The notes: generated by a model from the letters alone, not told the origin. A DNA stretch of 64,000 bases from Persephonella hydrogeniphila (GCF_900215515.1 NZ_OBEI01000001.1:248001-312000); one strand, 5' to 3'. Positions 54,180 through 63,760 are shown, counted from the first letter of the stretch. Translations and numbers: made by a program.

Positions 54180-55085
54180 AAATTCTTTCTCAAAAACTTT
54201 TTCTCTTTTTTCCATCCAGGAGAGTCTTCTATTTATTAATATCTTTAATCTGTCTATCTTCCTATCTTTATAAAAAACAAACTCCTTCCATTTTTTGTAA
54301 TGGAAACCGTTCCTCGGAGTAATCATCACATTCTCTCTTAAAATCTCTTCACTTTCTTTGAATCCTATTACCACAAGGTAGTATTTAGGGCTTCCCTGCT
54401 GGGCTGTTGGAATGGTATGTGGTACAGAGAGATTTTTAATACTTATTTTCAGAATGTTTTTCTCTTGGAATACTTTTGTCATAAAATCTTTTCCTGACGC
54501 CTTCAGAGGCGGGAAAGAATGATCATGAAGCTCTTTTTTAGAATGAAAGTACATAAAGGGAAATTTCTGTATAAGTCTGTCTTTTTTATGGGGCATATGG
54601 CATTCCTGACAGTTTTGTTTAGCACCAGTTTTTTTCCATATTTTGTATGTCTTCTGATGACATCCTGAACATATCTTTGAAGAGATGTAATCAGGGTCAT
54701 ATGTAGAGTAATGGGGCGGAGAAAAAACTTCATACGGACCATGCATTGAATTGGTCTTTTCTCTGTAATGACATGAAAAACAGTTTACACCTTCTTCTCT
54801 GAGTTTTTCTCTCAATTCCGGTTCTTCTTCAGGTTTTATTTCCAAAGGAGCATGGCAGGAGAGACATTTTGTTTTTGTTCTGTTTTTTGTTTTTTTGATA
54901 AACTCCTCAGAAACCCATGCAGCTGAGTGCCTTGAGTTCTTCCACTGGTTGTATATTTTGGTATGACAGTCTGCACATCTTTTAGAAGGAGGACGCTGTA
55001 GAATGTCCTCCTCTACAAACAGTCTCTCTATTTTTTCACATCCTGTAATAAAAACCAAAAAAACAACCAGTAATACTCTCATCAT
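54171..55085 (-). CDS. Pentaheme cytochrome c lipoprotein
   Basis: The 304-residue protein has a lipoprotein signal (LVVFLVFITGC) and five CxxCH haem sites: CADCH, CLSCH, CFSCH, CSGCH and CQECH. Spacing and the KIYNQWKNSRHSAAW segment after the first haem resemble the cytochrome c554 family (PF13435). The last 120 residues are haem-free and beta-rich. It is probably anchored in a membrane facing the periplasm, carrying electrons in a respiratory or nitrogen/sulfur pathway that the window does not reveal. It starts 4 bases inside the upstream cytochrome gene. Confidence 0.9.
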   Translation of the reverse strand: MMRVLLVVFLVFITGCEKIERLFVEEDILQRPPSKRCADCHTKIYNQWKNSRHSAAWVSEEFIKKTKNRTKTKCLSCHAPLEIKPEEEPELREKLREEGVNCFSCHYREKTNSMHGPYEVFSPPHYSTYDPDYISSKICSGCHQKTYKIWKKTGAKQNCQECHMPHKKDRLIQKFPFMYFHSKKELHDHSFPPLKASGKDFMTKVFQEKNILKISIKNLSVPHTIPTAQQGSPKYYLVVIGFKESEEILRENVMITPRNGFHYKKWKEFVFYKDRKIDRLKILINRRLSWMEKREKVFEKEFLF

Positions 55086-55900
55086 TTACCGAATTTTTCT
55101 TTTAGCAGATAAAGTGTCTGGTGAACATTATGGCACTTAGCACAGTTATTTTCTGATATCCATTTCAGACTCTTGTTTATCTTGATGAGTTCACCATTAA
55201 CTATAGCTTCCCTCAGAGAAGTTATCCTCTTATTTGCCTCTATTCCAAAGTATATTTCTTCTGAGAGCTTTCCTGTATGGCAGTCTCCACACATCTGCGT
55301 CATACCTTCAAACCTTTTTATAAAATTAAATCCTTCTTTTCTTGCTTTTGCCTTTTCTCCATCAACAAGATGTATCCTCATCATCTTCATATTATTTGTC
55401 ATGGCTTTCATATAATCCTCAATAGTGTAATCAAGACCTGTTACAGGATCTTCTATGTTTGTTCCGGAAAAATCAGGGGCATGAAATTTTACTTTCGCAG
55501 ATAGTCTGTATGCCTTATGACATTGCACACAGGATTTTCCTACTGCCTGTATAGAGCTCATTGCGAGAGATTTATTCTTTGATTTAACAGCTTCAACAAG
55601 ATTTTTAACCTCTTTTTTCTTCAGAACCTTATCCCATTTTTTCACCATCTTCCCTATTTTCAGGTAGTTTCCTTGTAATCTTTCTGCCCATTTTTGTGCA
55701 TTTTGCCAGTTGTTTTCCTTTATATTCGAAACAACACCTGTTATAGATGTGGAAAGCATATGCATCAGCTCAACAAATTCCATTCTTTCAGACTTTGGGG
55801 GATAGTAATTGGACAGTTCTTCAGGGACATCCTTCAGTCTCAGATTTTTTGCATAGGAAATAGTTGAGATAATAAGAAGTAGTACAAGTATTTTTCTCAT
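55082..55900 (-). CDS. Secreted triheme cytochrome c with a cytochrome c'-like part
   Basis: The 272-residue protein has a signal peptide (1-17) and three haem sites: CVQCHKAYR near 126, CGDCH and CAKCH. The first domain (about 40-135) is a helical bundle ending in C-x2-C-H-K-x-Y-R, the cytochrome c' signature. The second half repeats a similar helical pattern with the other two haems. It overlaps the pentaheme gene by 4 bases, so the two are expressed together and probably exchange electrons. Confidence 0.88.
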   Translation of the reverse strand: MRKILVLLLIISTISYAKNLRLKDVPEELSNYYPPKSERMEFVELMHMLSTSITGVVSNIKENNWQNAQKWAERLQGNYLKIGKMVKKWDKVLKKKEVKNLVEAVKSKNKSLAMSSIQAVGKSCVQCHKAYRLSAKVKFHAPDFSGTNIEDPVTGLDYTIEDYMKAMTNNMKMMRIHLVDGEKAKARKEGFNFIKRFEGMTQMCGDCHTGKLSEEIYFGIEANKRITSLREAIVNGELIKINKSLKWISENNCAKCHNVHQTLYLLKEKFGK

Positions 55901-55946
55901 GGCTAACCCTCCTGATATATTTTTTTTTAATCTAATAGAGGGATTT

Positions 55947-56570
55947 TTATTTTTTTATGGCAATTATCAGAAAAACAGGATACTCTCTAATTTTTCCTTC
56001 ACGCTCTTTTTTTATTGAGTACACGATACGGTAATCAACTTTTTCCAATCCTGAAGTCTCAAGCCACTTTTCAATATCCTTCTCATCAAAACCAAAATGC
56101 TTAACATCTGTGTTATCTGAATGGAATGTCCCATCTTCCTTGTAAAGATCTATTACTGCTATGTATCCTCCCTTTTTTAGATACTTTTTCAGGTGTTTTA
56201 AGGATTCTTCAGGATTATCAAGATGGTGAAATGTCATCGATGTGATAATTAGATCAAAATCTTTTTCTTGAAGATCTTCAGAAAATAGATCCTTTTTATA
56301 AATTCTTATGTTTTTGATACCCTTGTCTTTTATCTTTTTACGAAATACATCAAGCATTCCTTCAGAAAGGTCTAAAGCTACAATCTCTTTCACATAGGGA
56401 GATAAAAATACATCCACATTTCCTGTTCCTGCCCCTATATCTAAAACCTTAAAACTTTTATTAATAGGAAGTATCTTTAAAAGATCCTGTACAAAACTTT
56501 TTGATCTTTCGATCTTGTCAGAGGTATCATATCTGTCTGCAACCTTGTCAAATCTTTTACCTATGTCCAT
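55947..56570 (-). CDS. Class I SAM-dependent methyltransferase
   Basis: The 207-residue protein has the SAM-binding motif [15 protein letters not shown], an acidic LDLSEGML and post-motif [19 protein letters not shown] with the [10 protein letters not shown] segment. That is the general pattern of small-molecule methyltransferases (UbiE-like). Substrate unknown. Its start overlaps the rubredoxin stop by 14 bases. Confidence 0.85.
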   Translation of the reverse strand: MDIGKRFDKVADRYDTSDKIERSKSFVQDLLKILPINKSFKVLDIGAGTGNVDVFLSPYVKEIVALDLSEGMLDVFRKKIKDKGIKNIRIYKKDLFSEDLQEKDFDLIITSMTFHHLDNPEESLKHLKKYLKKGGYIAVIDLYKEDGTFHSDNTDVKHFGFDEKDIEKWLETSGLEKVDYRIVYSIKKEREGKIREYPVFLIIAIKK

Positions 56571-56763
56571 CTTTCACCATATAAAACTGTGATTTTGGGT
56601 AATAGCATACAGGACATCTCCAGTTATCGGGCAGATCTTCAAACTGTATACCCGGAGATATAGCTCTTTTTTCATCTCCCCTTTCAGGATCGTATGTATA
56701 CCCACATATCCTGCATTTATATTTTTTATTTTGAAGAACTTTCACCTTTACCACTCTTTCCAT
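56557..56763 (-). CDS. Rubredoxin
   Basis: A 68-residue protein with the rubredoxin iron site: [16 protein letters not shown] and later [13 protein letters not shown] (two C-x2-C pairs). It is a one-electron carrier, often for oxygen- or superoxide-detoxifying enzymes. The frame runs 34 codons further upstream, but that part is hydrophobic and overlaps the promoter of mtnC, so I start at ATG 56763; a GTG six codons later is also possible. Confidence 0.9.
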   Translation of the reverse strand: MERVVKVKVLQNKKYKCRICGYTYDPERGDEKRAISPGIQFEDLPDNWRCPVCYYPKSQFYMVKDGHR

Positions 56764-56822
56764 AAGGAAAAATATACCATAAACTCCTGTTAAAATATTA
56801 AAAAAGATATTAAGGAGGAAAA

Positions 56823-57503
56823 ATGATAAAAGCCATACTGATAGATATTGAAGGTACTGTTGCACCTATAAGTTTTGTCAAGGATGTTCTGTTTCCATAC
56901 TCAAAGGAAAGGTTAGAAAAATTTTTAGAAGAAAACAAAGAGAATCCACATATAAAAAGGATTGTCGAAGAGATAAAAAAAATTGAAGGGAAAGACCTTT
57001 CTCTAAAGGAAGCAGTTAACACACTTAAAAAATGGATTGATGAAGACAGAAAAATAGCCCCTTTAAAAGATATTCAGGGGTTTATATGGAAGGAAGGCTT
57101 CGAAAAAGGTGATATAAAATCTCCTATATATGAAGATGCCTATAAAAAACTGAAAGAGTGGAAAGAAAAAGGTCTGAAACTGTATATTTACTCCTCTGGC
57201 TCTGTTCAGGCTCAAAAACTTTTTTTCTCCCACACAGAACACGGAAACCTGTTAGATCTATTTGATGGATTTTTTGATACAAGAATAGGAAATAAAAAAG
57301 AAAAAGACTCCTATGTAAAAATAGCACAAAAGATAGGTTTGAAACCTGAAGAAATACTGTTCTTATCCGATAATCCTGACGAGATTAAAGCAGCAGCACA
57401 GGCAGGAATGAAGGTTTACAGGATTGTAAGACCTGAAGATGCAGAGTTTATAGATAATTTTCCGTTTAGGCAGGTAAAAGATTTTAACGGAGTAAAGCTA
57501 TGA
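56823..57503 (+). CDS. mtnC: Enolase-phosphatase E1 (methionine salvage)
   Basis: The 226-residue HAD enzyme begins [18 protein letters not shown], the MtnC version of the DxDGT motif (DIEGT), with [14 protein letters not shown] and [17 protein letters not shown] as the later HAD motifs. It acts on the acireductone precursor in methionine salvage. Other salvage genes are not adjacent. It overlaps the rsgA start by 4 bases. Confidence 0.92.
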   Translation: MIKAILIDIEGTVAPISFVKDVLFPYSKERLEKFLEENKENPHIKRIVEEIKKIEGKDLSLKEAVNTLKKWIDEDRKIAPLKDIQGFIWKEGFEKGDIKSPIYEDAYKKLKEWKEKGLKLYIYSSGSVQAQKLFFSHTEHGNLLDLFDGFFDTRIGNKKEKDSYVKIAQKIGLKPEEILFLSDNPDEIKAAAQAGMKVYRIVRPEDAEFIDNFPFRQVKDFNGVKL

Positions 57504-58387
57504 GAAAAGGGCTTGTTATTGACAGAGAAGCCCAGATGATAGGTGTTTACCTATTTGAAAATAAAAAGATATACAGAGGAATTCCCCGTAAGAAAGTTCT
57601 GAAAAAAACAAAGATATATGCCGGAGATTATGTTCTCGGAGAAGTTGTAGATGAAAATACCTTCGCAATAGAAGATATAGAAGAAAGAAAAAATTTCCTC
57701 GTCAGACCTCCTGTTGCAAATGTGGATAAAGTTCTTGTTGTTATGACATTAAAGATGCCTGAATTTGATAATTTCCTTCTGGATAATCTGCTTGCTGTTT
57801 ATGAATATCTGAATGCTGACCCTGTTATTGTTTTTAACAAGATAGATATACTTGATGAAAGTGAAAAAAAAGAGCTTAAAAGATGGGAAGAGCTATATAA
57901 AAGTGCAGGTTATGATGTTCTAAAGGTAAGTGCCAGAGAGAACACAGGAATTGAAAGACTAAAAGAGTACCTTAAGGGAGCTATATGTATTCTTGCAGGA
58001 CCATCAGGTGTTGGAAAATCCTCTATACTATCAAGGCTGGTTGGTATTCAACTTGAAACAAGAGAGGTTAGTGAAAAAACAGAGAGAGGAAGGCACACAA
58101 CAACAGGAGTAAAGCTTTTTCCTTTTGGGGATAACTCTTTTATAGGAGATACTCCGGGATTTTCAAGCGTCGATGCACTCTACTTTATGGACAAAAAAGA
58201 AGTAAGGCTTTATTTCAGAGAGTTTTTAAGATACAAATGCCGTTTTCCAGACTGTACACATACAAAAGAGCCTGGATGTCAGGTAAAAGAAGCTGTAAAG
58301 AAAGGGGAGATATCCTGCGAAAGATACAGAAACTATCTAAAAATAATAAAAGAGGACATCTCCATAGCTAAAGACCTCTGTCAATAA
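57500..58387 (+). CDS. rsgA: Ribosome small-subunit GTPase RsgA
   Basis: The 295-residue circularly permuted GTPase has an N-terminal OB fold, G4 (VFNKIDI) before G1 (AGPSGVGKSSILSRL), G2/G3 (TTTGVKLF, DTPGF), and a C-terminal zinc region CRFPDCTHTKEPGC with the last cysteine in ISCERY. It aids 30S maturation. The 3' end overlaps the opposing Fe-S oxidoreductase gene by 7 bases. Confidence 0.96.
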   Translation: MRKGLVIDREAQMIGVYLFENKKIYRGIPRKKVLKKTKIYAGDYVLGEVVDENTFAIEDIEERKNFLVRPPVANVDKVLVVMTLKMPEFDNFLLDNLLAVYEYLNADPVIVFNKIDILDESEKKELKRWEELYKSAGYDVLKVSARENTGIERLKEYLKGAICILAGPSGVGKSSILSRLVGIQLETREVSEKTERGRHTTTGVKLFPFGDNSFIGDTPGFSSVDALYFMDKKEVRLYFREFLRYKCRFPDCTHTKEPGCQVKEAVKKGEISCERYRNYLKIIKEDISIAKDLCQ

Positions 58388-59679
58388 ACAGAACTAATAG
58401 ACTCCGGTTCTTCTTCTTTTTCCTCTTTTTTCTCTATCTTTTCATCAGTAAGTCTTTCAGCAAGATAATCAGCAAGATGAACCACTTTTATATTTTTGTA
58501 ATCTCCGTGCTTATACATACCATCAGCTATATTAAAAACACATCCGGGACAATCACTTAATACATATTGAGCCTGCGTACTTTCTATGTCTTTTACCTTT
58601 CTTTTCTGTATCTGTGTTGCTACATCGTAGTTTGATACTGAAAAATAACCTGCAAAACCACAGCACATCATTGCATCTTCTCCCTCAACATACTCTGCAT
58701 CAACCACACCTTTAAGGAGATTTCTGTAAACATCCGGATTTGTAGACATAGCTGTATAGGAGTGGCAGGGGAAATGGAATGTTACTCTCTCTCCGTTACC
58801 TTTGAAAACAAGATATCCTTCCTCTTCAAGAATCTCAGCAAAATCTTTTACAGGATATTTATACTCTTCTTCTAAAGCCCCCCCACATGTCGGACATGCA
58901 ACAACAATATAATCAAAATCGTATCTGTCTATCTCTTCTTTGTTATGTCTGTACAGTTTCTCAAAAAGCTCAACCTCTCCACCATAAAGCTGTGGAGCAC
59001 CGCAACACCTTATATTTTCAGGAACTACAACCTCATATCCAGCTTTTTCCATCAGTTTTATAACACTTTCACCTGTTTTTCCGTAAAAAGCATCTATCAT
59101 ACATCCTGTGAAAAACAACAGTTTTCCTTTTGGTTTTTCAGGTTTTACCCTTTTTCCTCTGAGACCAAAGGGTTTTGCTGTCGGTTTTGGTATCAGCTTT
59201 GTGTACTTAGGGATACCTGTATTGAGGAAAACAGCATTGTACTCAGGAACATCTTTTTTGAATAGTTTTCCGTACGTGTTCATCAGCGAAGGAGCAAATT
59301 TCATAGAAATCTTTGTGATAAAGTTACCGGTCATTGCAAGCCCTTGATAAACAGCTGTTTTAACAGGATCAAATCCTGATTTTTTCTCCTCTTTCGCAAG
59401 ATGCCTTGCCCTGAACATAATCTCTTTATACTCAACCTCATTGGGACATATCCATTCACATCTTCTACACATAGCACACTCATTCCACTGCCTTGCTATA
59501 TCTTCATTGAGGGGTAAAATACCATCAACAACAGCTTCTGCAAGGGCTAATCTTCCCCTCGGTGAAGATCTTTCCTGCTTTACAACAGAATAGGTAGGAC
59601 ATACAGACCTACATGCAGAGCATTTGACACATTGATGGGCAAGATTTTCAGGAAGGGTTACATCTATCTTATCAGCCAT
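58381..59679 (-). CDS. Fe-S oxidoreductase with CCG domains (GlcF/GlpC/HdrD-like)
   Basis: The 432-residue protein has two 4Fe-4S ferredoxin motifs at the N-terminus (CVKCSACRSVCP, CAMCRRCEWICP) and two C-terminal CCG domains (CCGAPQLYGG; MCCGFAGYF with HFPCHSYTAM). This is the common layout of the electron-accepting subunit of glycolate, lactate or glycerol-3-phosphate oxidoreductases and HdrD. No flavoprotein partner lies nearby, so the substrate cannot be assigned. It overlaps the small regulator gene by 8 bases. Confidence 0.88.
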   Translation of the reverse strand: MADKIDVTLPENLAHQCVKCSACRSVCPTYSVVKQERSSPRGRLALAEAVVDGILPLNEDIARQWNECAMCRRCEWICPNEVEYKEIMFRARHLAKEEKKSGFDPVKTAVYQGLAMTGNFITKISMKFAPSLMNTYGKLFKKDVPEYNAVFLNTGIPKYTKLIPKPTAKPFGLRGKRVKPEKPKGKLLFFTGCMIDAFYGKTGESVIKLMEKAGYEVVVPENIRCCGAPQLYGGEVELFEKLYRHNKEEIDRYDFDYIVVACPTCGGALEEEYKYPVKDFAEILEEEGYLVFKGNGERVTFHFPCHSYTAMSTNPDVYRNLLKGVVDAEYVEGEDAMMCCGFAGYFSVSNYDVATQIQKRKVKDIESTQAQYVLSDCPGCVFNIADGMYKHGDYKNIKVVHLADYLAERLTDEKIEKKEEKEEEPESISSVY

Positions 59680-59872
59680 TTTCTTCTCCTTTCAGACCTA
59701 TTATTTTGTTATAACAGCGATCTACCTCAATCCTTCCTTCCAGACTTAATTTATTTATGGTTTTCTGTATACTGTTCCTATCATATCCTGTAAGTCTCTG
59801 TATATCACCAACCTTAACAGGTTTTTTACTTTTCTTTAAGATATCAATTATAAATTTTTCTAAATCCATCAT
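59672..59872 (-). CDS. Small winged-helix regulator (66 aa)
   Basis: The 66-residue protein is one winged helix: KFIIDILKKSKKPVKVGDIQ, recognition-helix segment TGYDRNSIQKTINKLSLEG and a wing with DRCYNKIIGLKG. It is a homologue of the 59-residue protein at 45809, sharing K-P-x-K-x-G-x-I, T-G-x-D and the Arg-Cys-Tyr. It overlaps the Fe-S oxidoreductase gene it precedes by 8 bases, which suggests it regulates that gene or works with its product. Confidence 0.75.
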   Translation of the reverse strand: MMDLEKFIIDILKKSKKPVKVGDIQRLTGYDRNSIQKTINKLSLEGRIEVDRCYNKIIGLKGEENG

Positions 59873-60007
59873 CTCTTCAGCTTAGAATATAAAACTATAC
59901 TGGTAAAAACACTATAACCTAAATCATAAAGGTTAGTGAAGATTAACCACCATTGACATGAAAACAAAACAAAAACAATTTATTCATAAAAGACACAGGG
60001 AGGTTTT

Positions 60008-61057
60008 ATGAAAAAAGTTTTAATTGTAGATGATTCCTCATTTGTAAGAAAAATATTATCAAAAATTATCTCCCAGTTAGGATACACTGTAGATACAGCA
60101 AAAGACGGAGAAGAGGCAGTTAAAAAAATACTCCATAACGATTATGACCTTGTAACTCTTGATATAGAAATGCCTGTAAAAAATGGAATTGAAGTTTTAA
60201 AGGAAATAATGGATGTAAAGCCCACCAGAGTTGTAATCATAAGCTCCTACACCACAGAAAATGCAGATATAACCTTTAAAGCTCTTGACATGGGAGCCAT
60301 TACATACATAACAAAACCTGGGAAATTAGGGGTTGATCTTAAAAAGATAGAAGAAGATATAAAAGAAACTGTCAAAGAAGTATCAGAACTGCCGTTATCA
60401 AGATTACAAACAAGAACAGAAATAAAAGAACCATCTGCAAAAAATTACCCTTCAGAAAAAAAATATATACTGATAGGAGCTTCGACAGGAGGTCCAAAAC
60501 ATATAGAAGATATTCTCAAAGCACTTCCTGAAAACTACCCAAATCCTATCTGTATAGTTCAACATATGCCAAAAGATTTTATACCTACATTTGTAAAGCG
60601 CTTAAATTCAGTAAGCAAACTTAAGGTAACAGAAGCAAAAGACGGAGAACCTGTTGATACTGGAAAAGTGATTATAGGAAAAGGAGGATACCATCTCAAT
60701 TTTGAGAAAAAAAATGGGAAAGTGGTGTGCAGATTAAAATCTGACAATAATAATTCTCTTTTTGTGCCTTCTGTTGACGAGATGTTTAAATCTGCTTTAA
60801 AAGCTATAGAACCTGAGAAAATTGTTGGTGTTCTCCTTACAGGCATAGGTTCTGACGGAGCAGAAGGTTTGTTAGAACTAAGAAAAGCAGGTGCTATAAC
60901 TATTGCAGAGAGTGAAGAAACCGCGATAGTATATGGAATGCCGAGGGAAGCTTATAATAAAGGGGCAGTTAAAAAGCTACTTCCCTTTCCACAGATTATA
61001 AAAGAGATAATAAAAATAGGGGCTGATAGAGATGTTCAAAAAGCACAATCCAGATGA
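60008..61057 (+). CDS. cheB: Chemotaxis methylesterase CheB
   Basis: The 349-residue protein has a receiver domain (LIVDDSSFVRKIL, phospho-acceptor LVTLDIEMPVKNG), a linker and a CheB catalytic domain with the Ser-His-Asp triad in GASTGGPKHI, IVQHMP and LLTGIGSDGAEG. It demethylates chemoreceptors such as the one at 52135. GGGAGG precedes the ATG. The stop lies 26 bases inside the next gene. Confidence 0.96.
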   Translation: MKKVLIVDDSSFVRKILSKIISQLGYTVDTAKDGEEAVKKILHNDYDLVTLDIEMPVKNGIEVLKEIMDVKPTRVVIISSYTTENADITFKALDMGAITYITKPGKLGVDLKKIEEDIKETVKEVSELPLSRLQTRTEIKEPSAKNYPSEKKYILIGASTGGPKHIEDILKALPENYPNPICIVQHMPKDFIPTFVKRLNSVSKLKVTEAKDGEPVDTGKVIIGKGGYHLNFEKKNGKVVCRLKSDNNNSLFVPSVDEMFKSALKAIEPEKIVGVLLTGIGSDGAEGLLELRKAGAITIAESEETAIVYGMPREAYNKGAVKKLLPFPQIIKEIIKIGADRDVQKAQSR

Positions 61058-61559
61058 AGAATACCATATAAAAAGATTTAATGATTTTGATGAAGCAAGG
61101 ATTTTTATCGAAGATATGAATAGGGATAAGGAACTAACTATAGCAGCGATAGATTACATGATTTCTCATAAAGAGTACTACTTCCTGCTAAAAAACCTTT
61201 ATAGACATATAAAAGAGAAAAATCTAAGAAGAGAGATATTCGAGTACGCTTTACTGAGTCTTGATATCTGTCCAAAAAGAGAAGAAGATATTAAAATAAT
61301 TATGGAAATTTTACAGATGAAAAACAGTTTTAGCGAGGACATGGTAGAATTTTTGAAAGGATGTAGTTGCCAGTTAAAAGATTTTATTCTGGGTCTTCTT
61401 GAAAATAAAGATCCTTACATAAGAAAAAATGCAGTCTCTATTCTGATGCATTGTCCTGATGAAAAAACAAAAAATAAAATAAAACTTCTTATAAAAAAAG
61501 AAGAAAGTTCAGAAGTAAAAGATGAGATGAGAAAATTCCTTGATATCGTAAACGACTAA
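61032..61559 (+). CDS. Helical repeat (HEAT-like) protein between cheB and cheR
   Basis: The 175-residue protein is entirely helical, with HEAT-like pairs visible at the C-terminus (DPYIRKNAVSILMHCPDEKTKNKI). It overlaps cheB by 26 bases and precedes cheR by 12, so it is made with the adaptation enzymes. I know no named family. A scaffold or regulatory role in chemotaxis is a guess from position. Confidence 0.7.
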   Translation: MFKKHNPDEEYHIKRFNDFDEARIFIEDMNRDKELTIAAIDYMISHKEYYFLLKNLYRHIKEKNLRREIFEYALLSLDICPKREEDIKIIMEILQMKNSFSEDMVEFLKGCSCQLKDFILGLLENKDPYIRKNAVSILMHCPDEKTKNKIKLLIKKEESSEVKDEMRKFLDIVND

Positions 61560-61571
61560 GAGAATGGGAGA

Positions 61572-62402
61572 ATGAAAAAACTACAATCAGAGGAGCTAAA
61601 AAAAATCAGAGATCTGATCCAGCTGAAATCAGGTATATCCATAAAAGAAAAAAAGTTCGAAATCATTCACAGGAAAAAAATAGAAAAACTAATCAGTGAA
61701 GAGGGATATTCAGATTTCAAAACTTTTTACCACGATATTGTTTACAACAGAAAACCTGAGCTTATTCAGAAACTATACAATATAGTAACAATAAATGAGA
61801 CTTACTTTTTTAGAGAAAATGAACATTTCCGCATCCTGACTGAGAAGATTCTACCTGAGATAAACAGCATAAGGCCAAAGGGAGAAACTATAAATATCTT
61901 GAGTGCTCCCTGTTCAACAGGAGAAGAAGTCTACTCAATTCTTATTCAGCTGCTTGAAGAAAACAGGTTGATAAAAGAGAGAGATTTTATGCTTTTAGGT
62001 ATAGATATAGACTCTCAGGTCATAAAAGAAGCTAAAAAAGGTGTATACACAGAAAGCAGCATGAGAAATACCCCAGAAAAAATAAAATCCAGATACTTTA
62101 AAAATGCAGGAAATCTATACCATATAGACAAAAAACTGAAAGATTCTGTCTCTTTCGAAAATGTAAATGTTTTAGACAGATACAAAATGAAAAAATTAGG
62201 AAAGTTTGATGTTATTTTTTCAAGAAATATGCTTATTTATTTTGAGGAAAATGTACGCAAAGAAGTTATCGCAAACTTTTACAGCATGCTAAAATCAGAT
62301 GGATATCTCATACTGTCCCATGTAGAACGCATACCAGAATCTATCCAGCTTTTTAAAAAAATAAAAATAGGGAATTCTATAATATACAAGAAAAACAGTT
62401 AA
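61572..62402 (+). CDS. cheR: Chemotaxis methyltransferase CheR
   Basis: The 276-residue enzyme methylates chemoreceptors. It has the N-terminal CheR helical domain, NETYFFRENEHF, the SAM motif LSAPCSTGEEVYSI, LGIDIDSQVIKEAKKGVY and VIFSRNMLIYFEE. All catalytic regions are present. Its stop overlaps the opposing bioA stop by 4 bases. Together with cheB it forms an adaptation pair far from cheA or cheW. Confidence 0.96.
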   Translation: MKKLQSEELKKIRDLIQLKSGISIKEKKFEIIHRKKIEKLISEEGYSDFKTFYHDIVYNRKPELIQKLYNIVTINETYFFRENEHFRILTEKILPEINSIRPKGETINILSAPCSTGEEVYSILIQLLEENRLIKERDFMLLGIDIDSQVIKEAKKGVYTESSMRNTPEKIKSRYFKNAGNLYHIDKKLKDSVSFENVNVLDRYKMKKLGKFDVIFSRNMLIYFEENVRKEVIANFYSMLKSDGYLILSHVERIPESIQLFKKIKIGNSIIYKKNS

Positions 62403-63760
62403 ACCTTTTCAAGGGCTTTAATACTTTCAAACATTGTATCAAGCAGATATTCTAATTCCTTCTCAGATATTACAAGAGGAGGCATTATTACCATAACATC
62501 CCCAAGTGGCCTGACCCATACACCTTTTTCCATCATCATTCTTGCCACTTTAAAACCTGTTCTTTCCCCGTAAGGAAAAGGTTCATTTTTCTCTTTATCC
62601 TTCACAAGCTCAATCCCTGCCATAAAACCATACTGTCTCACATCACCAACATGTTTAAGAGTCCAGAACTCTTTAAGTCTTTCCTCAAGAAGTTTTATTT
62701 TTGGTTGAAGTTTTTTTAATGTTTGCTCTTCCTCAAACAGCTCTAAATTGGCTATTGCAACACTGCAAGCAAGGGGATTTCCTGTATAGGTATGTCCATG
62801 GTAAAAATGCTTTGCTTCCCCAAACTCTCCAAGAAAAGCATCGAATATATCATCTGTAACAACAGTCGCAGCAAGTGGCAGGTATCCTCCAGTTATGCCT
62901 TTACCTAAAGCCATTATATCTGGCTCTACTCCTTCTTTTTCACAAGCAAACATATATCCAGTTCTACCAAATCCTGTTGCTACCTCATCAACGATCATCA
63001 AGATATTGTACTCATCACATATCCTTCTTATCTCTTTCAGATATCCCTTTGGAAAAGGAAGAATTCCTGCAGCACCTTGAACTCCTGCTTCTAAAACAAA
63101 AGCTGCAATTTCCTGATGGTTGTGGAATATAAAATCCTCGACCTCCTCTATGAGAATTTTTGTTGTGTCGTATTCAAGAGCCTTCTCTCTGCCTACTTTT
63201 TTGACAGCTTCAAGATAAGGAGATGGCACTTTATAAACATCAAAAAGTAGGGGTCTGTACTTTTCATGAAATATATTAATTCCTCCGACACTGACGCTCC
63301 CTATGGTATCACCATGGTAAGCCTCAGACAGAGTAACAAATTTTGTTTTTTTCTCCCCTTTATTATGCCAGTAATGATAGGCGATTTTTATAGCTATCTC
63401 CATAGCCTCAGCACCATCTTCAGAATAAAAGACCTTTGTAAGCCTGGGAGGAGTAATATCAACAAGATTTTTTGCAAAAACTATTGCAGGAACATTAGAA
63501 GCCCCCAGCGTCGTAAAATGAGCTATCTTATTTACCTGCTCAATCAAGGCTTTATTCAGTTTTGGATGGTTATGGCCATGCACATTGCACCACAAAGAAG
63601 CAACACCATCAAGATATTTTTTGCCGTTTATATCATACACATATACACCTTCTCCTTTCTCAACTATAAGGTTTTCTTCTTCTCTGTAGACTTTCATCTG
63701 TGTAAAAGGATGCCAGAAGTACTCTTTATCCCACTCTTTCAGATATTCTCTTTTTAGCAT
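62399..63760 (-). CDS. bioA: Adenosylmethionine-8-amino-7-oxononanoate aminotransferase
   Basis: This class III PLP aminotransferase of 453 residues makes 7,8-diaminopelargonate in biotin synthesis. The start WDKEYFWHPFTQMKVY and YLDGVASLWCNVHGHNHP are BioA-specific, with IVDEVATGFGRTG and the PLP lysine in MALGKGITGGYLPLAAT. ATG at 63760 is chosen because GGAAGGTGG lies just before it; the frame could begin 12 codons earlier without a ribosome site. accB at 22769 needs the biotin. Confidence 0.95.
   Translation of the reverse strand: MLKREYLKEWDKEYFWHPFTQMKVYREEENLIVEKGEGVYVYDINGKKYLDGVASLWCNVHGHNHPKLNKALIEQVNKIAHFTTLGASNVPAIVFAKNLVDITPPRLTKVFYSEDGAEAMEIAIKIAYHYWHNKGEKKTKFVTLSEAYHGDTIGSVSVGGINIFHEKYRPLLFDVYKVPSPYLEAVKKVGREKALEYDTTKILIEEVEDFIFHNHQEIAAFVLEAGVQGAAGILPFPKGYLKEIRRICDEYNILMIVDEVATGFGRTGYMFACEKEGVEPDIMALGKGITGGYLPLAATVVTDDIFDAFLGEFGEAKHFYHGHTYTGNPLACSVAIANLELFEEEQTLKKLQPKIKLLEERLKEFWTLKHVGDVRQYGFMAGIELVKDKEKNEPFPYGERTGFKVARMMMEKGVWVRPLGDVMVIMPPLVISEKELEYLLDTMFESIKALEKV

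Noticed and set aside
56764-56865. Hydrophobic 34-residue extension of rubredoxin
   Set aside because: Rubredoxins are cytosolic and begin near the first CxxC; the extension lies over the mtnC upstream region and has no ribosome site.
59928-59955. Hairpin-like GGTTAGTGAAGATTAACC before cheB
   Set aside because: Only a 5-bp AT-rich stem with an 8-base loop; too weak to call a regulatory element.
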